Source: Chlorogloeopsis sp. ULAP01 (GTDB lineage Bacteria > Cyanobacteriota > Cyanobacteriia > Cyanobacteriales > Nostocaceae). From it: 64,000 nucleotides of DNA. The DNA lies in contig NZ_JAUDRH010000001.1 of assembly GCF_030381805.1 (NCBI RefSeq), positions 434,001 through 498,000 on the forward strand, written 5' to 3'. The position numbers were made by a program, and so were the translations under genes. This document shows positions 19,003-26,659 of the stretch, in pieces (position 1 is the first letter of the stretch; each line of letters starts with the position of its first letter). The notes below the pieces were generated by a model. The model was given only the letters and a program-made list of their open reading frames with translations. It ran no database searches and was not told where the DNA came from.

Positions 19003-20145
19003 ATGCTCAATTTAATGTTTTACCATTTTTCTTTTTCTAAGTTAATATTTCGGGCAAGTCTAATAACAATTATGCTAATATTACTTTTTATTAAAGATAT
19101 TTGCCTGTTGACTTTTATTCAGCTTGTTCGGGTTGTCAAGACCGTTTTTTCTAGGTGGAGCCTCCTGTGGAAACCTCGGCAGATTTCGCGTAATTATAGA
19201 TTTTTACCATTCTTGCTGACAATAGTTGTGGTTTTAGCGATCGCAGCTTGTAACTACAACACACCCCAGCAACAAAACAGTCAAATAGAAACAAGAACCG
19301 TTAGTAATACTTTAGGTGAAGTTGAAGTTCCCCTGAAACCGCAGCGAGTTGTTGTATTAGAAGAAAATATAGTTCTCGATTCTGTACTGGCGTTGGGTAT
19401 CAAGCCAGTTGGTGTTGTTGATTGTCGGGAATGTGAGGAAAAATTTAGAGGTATACCCAACGATTTACTTGCTGATGTTCCAGTGGTGGGAAACATTGGA
19501 ACTCAGCCTTCCCTAGAAAAAATTCTCAGTTTAAAACCAGATTTAATTTTAGGGTTAACATGGCTTAAAAGTTCTTATGAACTGCTTTCCAGCATCGCAC
19601 CTACTGTACTAATCGATTTTACCACCATGTACAATTTTAAAGAAAGACTACGATATGTAGCCCAGGTGTTAGGAAAGAGCGATCGCGCCGAAGAACTCCT
19701 GAATCAGTATCAAAACCGCATCCAAAAATTACGGGAGCAATTAGGGGAAAAATTAGCAACAAAAACAATATCTGTAATTCATCTTGTGGGTGCGGCGGAT
19801 ATTTTCTATAGCTACAAACCAGATTTTATTACTTATGGGCAAATTCTTAGTGACGTTGGGTTACAACTAATTCAGAAAAATCAAAAACAAATTGAGTTAA
19901 CTTTAAGTATTGAAGTTTTACCCGAATACGATGCAGATATTTTATTTATTATGACAGAACACTTGAGTCAAGATTTTAAATCAGCAAATCCTGATTTCTT
20001 ATCTTTCTTACAAAAGCCTATTTGGTCAAAACTGAAAGCTGTTCAAAATCAACAGGTATACAAGGTAAATTGGACTGTCGGGGGGGCGATGGGAGCTAAT
20101 AGAATAATTGATGATCTCTACAAATATTTAGTCAAAACATCTTAA
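19003..20145 (+). CDS. ABC transporter substrate-binding lipoprotein, FecB/FhuD-like (iron-siderophore)
   Basis: A periplasmic ferric-siderophore-binding protein of the BtuF/FecB/FhuD class. The lipobox LAIAAC puts the lipidated Cys at residue 83 of this frame, after a hydrophobic stretch. Then come the class landmarks: LGEVEVPLKPQRVVVL, DSVLALGIKPVG, SLEKILSLKPDLIL. The N-terminal ~45 residues before the signal peptide are unusually long and contain an extra hydrophobic stretch, so the true start may be further in. An IS5-like remnant lies just upstream and may have changed the promoter. Permease and ATPase genes are not in the window, so it must work with components encoded elsewhere. Confidence 0.88.
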   Translation: MLNLMFYHFSFSKLIFRASLITIMLILLFIKDICLLTFIQLVRVVKTVFSRWSLLWKPRQISRNYRFLPFLLTIVVVLAIAACNYNTPQQQNSQIETRTVSNTLGEVEVPLKPQRVVVLEENIVLDSVLALGIKPVGVVDCRECEEKFRGIPNDLLADVPVVGNIGTQPSLEKILSLKPDLILGLTWLKSSYELLSSIAPTVLIDFTTMYNFKERLRYVAQVLGKSDRAEELLNQYQNRIQKLREQLGEKLATKTISVIHLVGAADIFYSYKPDFITYGQILSDVGLQLIQKNQKQIELTLSIEVLPEYDADILFIMTEHLSQDFKSANPDFLSFLQKPIWSKLKAVQNQQVYKVNWTVGGAMGANRIIDDLYKYLVKTS

Positions 20146-20426
20146 ATCATCACCGAATGGCGCTCGCTGAACCGTATTGCTTGAAAAGGGGAAAGGGGAG
20201 CAACGCGATTTTCTAAAGTTGGACTTGAAAGGAGCGATCGCTAAAATATACATTTGAATAAAAAGTTAATTTTATCACATAAAACACACTGAAAAGTACG
20301 AGAATTAATCTTGATGAGTTATTTCAAAAAGATTACTGGTGGGTAATTTGGTAATAATTTAGCTTTAATACTAAGTATTAATGATCACAAAAAGTTCCAG
20401 ATGAGCAAACTGATGTATAAAATTGT

Positions 20427-21215
20427 TCAAGCACTGCTGGGGTTAAGGAAAGAATTAAAAATAGAGTTACAAAAATTGTCCCAACTACAAGCGCACCATT
20501 GACATCGCAGATGTAACATAACCTCTGCGTTATCTTGAAGCCAAAACTTACTGTTTCCTGTCATACGTAAGTTAACAGCTTGACGAATTAAACTTTCAAC
20601 TGCACCACTACCAAGTGGTAACTGATGTGCTGCAACTAACTGATAGTTTAATAGCCGTCTGCGGTAAGCTTTGAGAATATAATTACGCTCTCGCACCAAA
20701 ATTTTACAACGCTCTCCAGTAGCGTCGGAAATAAATTCACCCATGTTCCTCATTAATTCTAAAGCTTGACCTTTTTTTAAAGCTTTACGTGCTTTTTTAA
20801 ACCATGATTGTCGTTCATTATCTGTGCCAAAAGCAGCATCGGCAAAGTCTTGTAAATGTGATGCAGCGTGGTAAAAATCTAATAATTGATAAGTGGCAGA
20901 TGGACATTTTACTTTTTCCAATAAAGGCGGAATATGTTTCCATATCCATTTAGCGCCATCAGCAATAAACAATACCTGTTTAGCTTGACTGATCCCTAAA
21001 TCAACTAAATACATTTCTAAAATATTTAGAATCTAAAATATTTAGAAAATATTCATAACCCGAATAGGTGCCGTCATTGGTAATAGGAATTGATGATGTC
21101 CTAATTTTTTTACCATGCTCATCTACCACATAAATAGTTAACAATTTTGGCTCAACCCATTCTCCAGTAAATCCTAGACGATTCGTTTTTAGTTTACGTT
21201 TACCTTTTTTATTAA
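20427..21215 (-). pseudogene. ISKra4-like transposase, frameshifted and 5'-truncated
   Basis: The longest intact part (20427-21014) encodes 195 residues with DGAKWIW, LDFYHAASHL, LPLGSGAVESLIRQAVNLRM and QDNAEVMLHLRCQW, the catalytic and C-terminal blocks of a DDE transposase of ISKra4-like type (family by recall, ISLre2-like possible). Upstream on the same strand, in another frame, EPKLLTIYVVDE and ITNDGTYSGYEYFLNIL continue the protein. The frames are separated by an exact 16-bp tandem duplication at 21016-21047; removing one copy restores NILEMYLVDLG. The 5' end stops at an IS4-like fragment near 21220. Confidence 0.8.
21016..21047. repeat. 16-bp tandem duplication inside the transposase gene
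   Basis: Two exact adjacent copies of TCTAAAATATTTAGAA. The net gain of 16 bp shifts the transposase frame. Confidence 0.95.
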
Positions 21216-21219
21216 TCCG

Positions 21220-21393
21220 ATGTCTATTGATGAATTAAAAACTCATCTCAATGGGCGTAAAACTCCTATTCGCTCTCTCAAACCCCGTGAAGTTGTTCAA
21301 GAAGTCTACGGTTGGCTTTTAAGCCATTATGCAGTTCGCACTTTAATGTTTCAAGCCAAAATAGAGCTTGTTGCGAATGAAAGCTCTATTTAA
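21220..21393 (+). pseudogene. IS4-like transposase C-terminal remnant
   Basis: 57 codons encode LNGRKTPIRSLKPREVVQEV, then YGWLLSHYAVRTLMFQA. This is the C-terminal region of an IS4-type transposase as found in cyanobacterial genomes. The catalytic domain is missing. Possible further remnant sequence in another frame runs to about 21500. Confidence 0.7.
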
Positions 21394-21603
21394 TGATAAA
21401 GCTACAACAATTTTACGAAACGCACCTCAAACGGGAACTTGGACGGGCAGAATACTTAATGAAAAAAATTATTATTTATCTTGTGTCTCTTATCACTTCA
21501 TAATATAATTCAACTAATTCCAAGTAAATGACAATTTTTTTCAAAGTTTGTCGTTGTGTTTTCAGGTACAACCAAGTAGTGTGATTGAGTGTAATCAGAA
21601 TCA

Positions 21604-24315
21604 ATGAAGTTAGATAAATTGTTTCAAAGCTTGCTGCTGACAGCTACAGTTGTTCTTTTTATTAGCATTCCTGCGAAAAGCGAGGAAGTACGAGAAGATG
21701 TGCAAGGCGAATCTTTTACCCAGGTGAAATCTCCTTCACCGCAAACAATAAAGTCTGATCAAGCAAGTAAAAACATTCCCCAACTCGACGAAATTGACTT
21801 TTCAGCAGCTAACGCGCAAATACTAGTACAGACACCAACACTAACCACGCCTCCTAATCCAGAACCAAGGAGTGAGGATCAAGTTATATCAATTACGGCA
21901 GTAAAAGCTAATTCCACCGAAAAAGGTGTAGAGATAATTTTAGAAACGACTCTTGGGGAAAAGCTACAAGTCACAAATCGCAGTAGTGCTAATAATTTTA
22001 TTGCAGATATCACTGGCGGGCAGTTACGTTTACCGTCGGGTGAAGCTTTTACATTTCGTTCCGAGAAACCCATAGAAGGAATTACAGAAATTACCGTCGC
22101 CAATGTTGACGCGAATACTGTGCGGATAACGGTGGTAGGTGAGCAGGCTTTACCTGTAGTTGAGTTATTTGATGATAATGCTGGGCTAGTTTTTGAGATA
22201 GCCTCTATTGCAAGTACAACTCAGTTACCAATAACACCGCCAACCGAAGAACAGCCAGTACCGGAGACTCCGCAAGAGCAACCAGCTGCACAGCCAGATG
22301 AGCCGATAGAGTTGACAGTCACGGGAGAACGGGATGAGTATCGTGTCCCCAATGCTTCTGTAGGAACTAGAACCGACACACCACTGCGCGATATTCCCCA
22401 ATCAATTCAGGTTGTTCCCCAAGAAGTCCTGCGAGAGCAACGAGCTACTCGTTTAGGTGATGCGTTGAGAAATGTGACTGGTGTTAACTCTACGAGGGGA
22501 TCTAGCGACAGAGGAGATTCTTTTACAATTCGAGGCTTTGAGATTTTTAGTAGTAACGTCCTCAATAACGGGCTGCCAGATCGTACTCTGGCAGAAACTA
22601 GAGATTTATACAATGTTGAAAGGGTAGAAGTTCTCAAAGGGCCAGCTTCAGTACTATACGGTTTAGGCAACCCAGGTGGCACAGTGAATATCGTCACCAA
22701 ACAGCCCCTAGCAACCCCTTTTTATGAGGTAGAAGCCACAGTTGGGAATTATTCATTATATCGAGGAAATATTGACTTCACTGGGCCTTTGAATGATCCG
22801 AAGACGTTACTTTATCGTCTCAATTTGGCCTATCAAAATTCTGGCAGTTACATTGATTTTATTAGTAATAGGTCATTTTTTATAGCACCGGCAATTAGCG
22901 CAGCACTCAGCAAAAATACAACCTTGATCTTTGAGGGTGAATATTCCAATAGAACAATTGATTCTCGGTCAGTTGTTGTCTTACCAGCCGTGGGTACAGT
23001 GTTACCTGGCCCTGATGGGCGTCGGATTCCTCGCAATCGCACAGTCTATGAACCAGAAGGTGATACTCAAAGCGAAACCACAAGGCTGGGGTATCGCTTA
23101 GAGCATCGATTTAGCGAAAACTGGTCATTGCGAAATGATTTTCGCGTCACCTTTGAGCGTTATTCTGATAACGATCAATCGTTTTTTCTCGGTCTTGACG
23201 CTGATGGCCGCACTGCAAATCGTGTTACTTATAGTTCAGAGAGCGATTCTAATATTTATAACCTGACAACAGATATATCGGGACGCTTTTCTACTGGCTC
23301 AATTGAACATCAGTTATTGTTCGGTGTAAATATGAGTCGATTTGATAATTTTAACAATTTCGGCATCGATCTAGCGAATCTAACCCCACTTGATATTTAT
23401 AATCCTGTCTATCGTCAGCCAATTGTCAGTCGAATTGATACTGTATTTGAGGATGGTTCTGTTTTAACAGACACACTGGGCATCTATATTCAAGATCAGA
23501 TTAAATTTGCGGAAAACTTCAAGCTTTTGCTAGGTGGTCGATTTGATTTATTCACACAAACAAATCGCAATTCTTTAGACAATACAACAGAAATTCAAGC
23601 GGGTGATGCGTTTACACCGCGTGTTGGAATTGTCTATCAACCAATTCCTCCCATTTCGCTGTACGCCAGTTATAGTGAGTCTTTTAACCCTACAGAGGGC
23701 AGGGCTGCGGATGGTAGTCTATTTCAACCAGAACGAGGTACTCAGTATGAAGTTGGGATTAAGGCAGAGTTGAATGACCTGCTTTCAACAACTCTTTCTC
23801 TTTATGACTTGACACGTTCTAACCTGTTGACTCCAGATCCTAATGATGACCGCTTTTCGATTCAAACTGGTGAACAACGTAGTCGAGGTATTGAATTTGA
23901 TATTGCTGGAGAAGTTTTACCAGGGTGGAAAATTTTTGCTGGCTATGCTTATACGGATGCAGAAATTGTTGAAGATAATATTTATGCGTCTGGTAATCGT
24001 TTGACTAATGCCCCCGAACATAGCTTTAATATCTGGACAACTTACGAATTCCAATCGGGAGATCTAAGAGGTTTGGGGTTTGGCTTAGGGCTATTTTATA
24101 TTGGCGATCGCGCTGGAGATTTAGACAATTCATTTGAAGTACCTAGTTATCTCCGCACCGATGCTAGCATTTTTTACCGACGAGATCGGCTCAGACTTGC
24201 ATTGAACGTGAAAAACTTGTTTGATACAAACTATTTTGTTTCTGTTACAGGTAGAGATTCCGTGTTGCGAGGCGATCCGTTTACCATCTCAGGTACAATT
24301 TATTGGGAGTTTTAA
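21604..24315 (+). CDS. TonB-dependent siderophore receptor with AMIN domain
   Basis: A 903-residue outer-membrane receptor importing ferric-siderophores with TonB energy. A signal peptide covers about residues 1-26 (hydrophobic core then AKSEE). An AMIN domain lies at about 95-200, a fusion typical of cyanobacterial receptors and elsewhere used for envelope localisation. A Pro-rich linker leads to a candidate TonB box (ELTVTGER). The plug has DIPQSIQVVP, LRNVTGV and GFEIFSS; the barrel follows and ends in WEF with a terminal Phe. The frame is intact although IS debris lies just upstream. It completes the set of exporter, binding lipoprotein and reductase candidate in this region. The ligand is unknown; a product of the upstream PKS-NRPS is the obvious hypothesis. 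Confidence 0.93.
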   Translation: MKLDKLFQSLLLTATVVLFISIPAKSEEVREDVQGESFTQVKSPSPQTIKSDQASKNIPQLDEIDFSAANAQILVQTPTLTTPPNPEPRSEDQVISITAVKANSTEKGVEIILETTLGEKLQVTNRSSANNFIADITGGQLRLPSGEAFTFRSEKPIEGITEITVANVDANTVRITVVGEQALPVVELFDDNAGLVFEIASIASTTQLPITPPTEEQPVPETPQEQPAAQPDEPIELTVTGERDEYRVPNASVGTRTDTPLRDIPQSIQVVPQEVLREQRATRLGDALRNVTGVNSTRGSSDRGDSFTIRGFEIFSSNVLNNGLPDRTLAETRDLYNVERVEVLKGPASVLYGLGNPGGTVNIVTKQPLATPFYEVEATVGNYSLYRGNIDFTGPLNDPKTLLYRLNLAYQNSGSYIDFISNRSFFIAPAISAALSKNTTLIFEGEYSNRTIDSRSVVVLPAVGTVLPGPDGRRIPRNRTVYEPEGDTQSETTRLGYRLEHRFSENWSLRNDFRVTFERYSDNDQSFFLGLDADGRTANRVTYSSESDSNIYNLTTDISGRFSTGSIEHQLLFGVNMSRFDNFNNFGIDLANLTPLDIYNPVYRQPIVSRIDTVFEDGSVLTDTLGIYIQDQIKFAENFKLLLGGRFDLFTQTNRNSLDNTTEIQAGDAFTPRVGIVYQPIPPISLYASYSESFNPTEGRAADGSLFQPERGTQYEVGIKAELNDLLSTTLSLYDLTRSNLLTPDPNDDRFSIQTGEQRSRGIEFDIAGEVLPGWKIFAGYAYTDAEIVEDNIYASGNRLTNAPEHSFNIWTTYEFQSGDLRGLGFGLGLFYIGDRAGDLDNSFEVPSYLRTDASIFYRRDRLRLALNVKNLFDTNYFVSVTGRDSVLRGDPFTISGTIYWEF

Positions 24316-24336
24316 ATAATTTTACGGCCTATCGTC

Positions 24337-24364
24337 GAGAGCGATTTTTTTCGGGGGAGATGGG
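24337..24364 (+). repeat. Left 28-bp inverted repeat
   Basis: Perfect inverse match to 25443-25470, including the seven-T run. Confidence 0.95.
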
Positions 24365-24389
24365 ACTGGCAATGCGGTAAGATGACCCA

Positions 24390-24906
24390 ATGAGCGATTC
24401 TGAGCAACTTGTTATTTACCAGCTTCAGATTTTTATCCTGGGCATCAGTCCCATGATTTGGCGTAGAGTCAAAATCAAGAGCGACAGTACAATCGCCGAT
24501 TTGCACTACATCATCCAGATAGTAATGGGATGGACTGATTCCCATCTACATCGCTTTGTAATTCACGGTAAGCATTACGGGATTGCAAAAATTGGTGGAA
24601 TGGAGTTTTCTGACACTCCAAAAGAAGTGAAGTTATCAGATTTTGGCTGGCGAATGCGAGAGCGTTTTTTATACGAATATGACCAGGCGTGATAACTGGC
24701 AGCATCAAATTCGGGTCGAAGCAATTCTCACTCCCAAATCAAATTGCTTTTATCCAGTGTGCATTGATGGTAAACGCGCTTGTCCTCCAGAAGACTGTGG
24801 TGGCTCGTGGGAGTTCATGGCACAAAAGCAGGAATACTCAGTAAGATATATAGCTTCTCGGTTAAGTGACATTGTGGACGAAGGTGATATACCTGGCAAT
24901 GTTGAG
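24390..24906 (+). pseudogene. pRiA4b ORF-3-like protein, frameshifted
   Basis: The first frame (24390-24692) encodes YQLQIFILGISPMIWRRVKI, then ADLHYIIQIVMGW and SHLHRFVI, the start of the plasmid pRiA4b ORF-3-like family. At FLYEYD it runs into a stop, but the next frame continues with DNWQHQIRVE, YPVCIDGKRACPPEDCGG and WEFM, as expected. Between the codons for YEYD and DNW there are 7 nt instead of the 6 that family sequences need, so one extra base broke the gene. The second frame passes without a stop into the recombinase. The family's biochemical role is unknown to me. Confidence 0.8.
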
Positions 24907-24909
24907 TTG

Positions 24910-25416
24910 ATGCAGTCAGCTATCAAAAAGTCTAAGGGTCGCTACGCTCATCGAGACTCAACCCTAATTTTGTTGATCTACCGCCACGGTTTGCGAGTGG
25001 CAGAGATGCCACCTCTGCGCTGGGAGCAAATAGATTGGAATGGTGGTACAGTTTACGTGAAGCGAGTCAAAAAAGGTACGCCCTCGGTTCAACCACTTTC
25101 CGGTCTGGAGATTCGCTCTCTCCGTCAGCTGCAACGAGATTATCCTGTTAGTCCCTACATTTTCCAGTCTTCTCGACGTGGCCGCCCGTTGGCACATGAT
25201 ATGATCGCTGGCATTGTTGAACGGGCTGGTGAATTAGCTGGTTTTCCTTTCCCTATTCATGCTCATATGCTGCGGCATGGAACAGGTTATTATCTGGCGA
25301 ATCGAGGCATTGATACCCGAACAATTCAGAGCTACTTGGGGCATAAAAATATTCAGCATACCGTTCGTTACACCAAACTTACATTTACCAAGTTTCAAGG
25401 TCTTTGGGATGATTGA
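24910..25416 (+). CDS. FimB/FimE-like tyrosine recombinase, N-terminally fused or truncated
   Basis: A small site-specific integrase of the phage-integrase fold. Blocks: GRYAHRDSTLILLIYRHGLR with the first catalytic Arg, the WEQIDW turn, VKRVKKG (beta-hairpin Lys), HAHMLRHGTGY (His-x-x-Arg), SYLGHKNIQHT (His) and RYTKL with the nucleophilic Tyr. All catalytic residues appear present. The open frame begins at 24643 inside the pRiA4b remnant; recombinase similarity begins only around VELMQSAIKK. ATG 24910 is the first Met in that part, giving 168 residues against about 190-200 for relatives, so the extreme N-terminus is missing or replaced. It may be made from its own start or as a fusion. Perfect inverted repeats flank the cassette. 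Confidence 0.8.
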   Translation: MQSAIKKSKGRYAHRDSTLILLIYRHGLRVAEMPPLRWEQIDWNGGTVYVKRVKKGTPSVQPLSGLEIRSLRQLQRDYPVSPYIFQSSRRGRPLAHDMIAGIVERAGELAGFPFPIHAHMLRHGTGYYLANRGIDTRTIQSYLGHKNIQHTVRYTKLTFTKFQGLWDD

Positions 25417-25442
25417 TGTTTAAACCCCTTGCTTAATTCTTG

Positions 25443-25470
25443 CCCATCTCCCCCGAAAAAAATCGCTCTC
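25443..25470 (-). repeat. Right 28-bp inverted repeat
   Basis: Exact inverse complement of 24337-24364. It also forms the start of a spurious-looking 117-codon frame (25440-25793). Confidence 0.95.
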
Positions 25471-26659
25471 TACGTGGCGTTGCTTGCGAAACAGTGATCG
25501 CTTGTGATGAAAATCTTTGCCTCACCCTGAAAGCGGCAGATTTTTTAGCACTGCTGGAGGAAGATGAGGAGGTGAGGAGGTGGGGAGATAGGGAGAAAGA
25601 GTTGCTTCGCGACAATGCACAGGTGGGGAGATTGAGAAGTGGGGAGAATAATTTCACCCCATCCCCTCATCACCCCATCCCCTCACCATCATTCGCTGTC
25701 TATTTCCGCAACCACTGTAGCCTAATTGAAATTTACGACCTATTGGGAGCAGAACTACAACGCCGGGGAAAGACTTGCGAGATGATTTATTAGAAAAGGC
25801 GATCGTCGCCACCAAATCAGCTACTATCCTCAACCTACCTTCAGGTAAAACACCACTCCAACAACTAGACCCCAATCTACTGTGGTTAGTCAGCAGTAAA
25901 GGTTCTAATTATGCTGTGGGCGATCGCATTTCATGTGAGGGGGAAGTGGGACAGGGGGAGAGGGTACTAAAGGCGTTTGCTTCTTAGCCAATCCTTCCTT
26001 CTAAGTGCATCCGGTTGATACCTACTCAAACAATCAACCATTGTTTGAGAGCAGAAATAGAAGGTTATCCCGTTCCTGTTATTCGTTTGGCGTTGATTTT
26101 AGGATGTCACTGTCCGCCGGATTATACTGTGAGGGTGATAGTTGTTACACCAGTGGTAGCAACCTCGGTTAATCGTTACCTTTTTGGTCTGGCTTATCAG
26201 TCTCATTTAGCCAGTTCGTCTTTTACGACGGGTTAATGTGACTTCGCTTGCGCTATCCATGATCAACTATGTTAGATGGGATTCTGGATGAGACTTCCAG
26301 TTACCACCGTTTATCACCGCTTTACCCGTTTGATAATCAGTCGCCCAGATAGGGGATATACTGTTACCTTGTCACCACAAGGAGTAGGAATTGCACCTAC
26401 ACGAATAACAAGTTGTCAAGGTACAGATTTGGAATGTCAAACATTCCTTGTGTACTTCTCGCCACCAATCCTTGAGTAATATTACTCATTTCTGGCGAAC
26501 GGGTCGCACCCCGGCTGGAAGCACGGGGGCTTTACGCATCACGGCTGGTAAAACATCTCAACACATTTGCGGTTATGGTAACGCAATTTATCCTGTAGCG
26601 TTGAAAGAAACTCAGCGTTCCTCTGCGTTTCTACTAATATCAATGACTAATAACAACTG
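25471..26659 (+). other. Degenerate region with short open frames, no confident gene
   Basis: About 1.2 kb in which no frame stays convincing. The + strand frames at 25440-25793 and 25775-25987 give protein-like pieces (YFRNHCSLIEIYDLLGAELQ; LEKAIVATKSATILNLPSGK) that may be parts of one decayed gene; I do not recognise the family. A GTGGGGAG / CCCCATCCCC purine-pyrimidine repeat block (about 25570-25690) interrupts it. 26015-26480 has further unplaced frames. It is probably eroded accessory DNA linked to the recombinase cassette. Confidence 0.5.

Larger units (their letters stand above)
24337..25470. mobile_element. Recombinase cassette bounded by perfect 28-bp inverted repeats
   Basis: The left repeat 24337-24364 (GAGAGCGATTTTTTTCGGGG then GAGATGGG) is matched base for base, in inverse orientation, by 25443-25470. 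The repeats closely frame the pRiA4b-like remnant and the FimB-like tyrosine recombinase: the left is 22 nt after the receptor stop and the right 27 nt after the recombinase stop. No target-site duplication is evident. It may be a small mobile cassette or an invertible segment. Confidence 0.75.
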
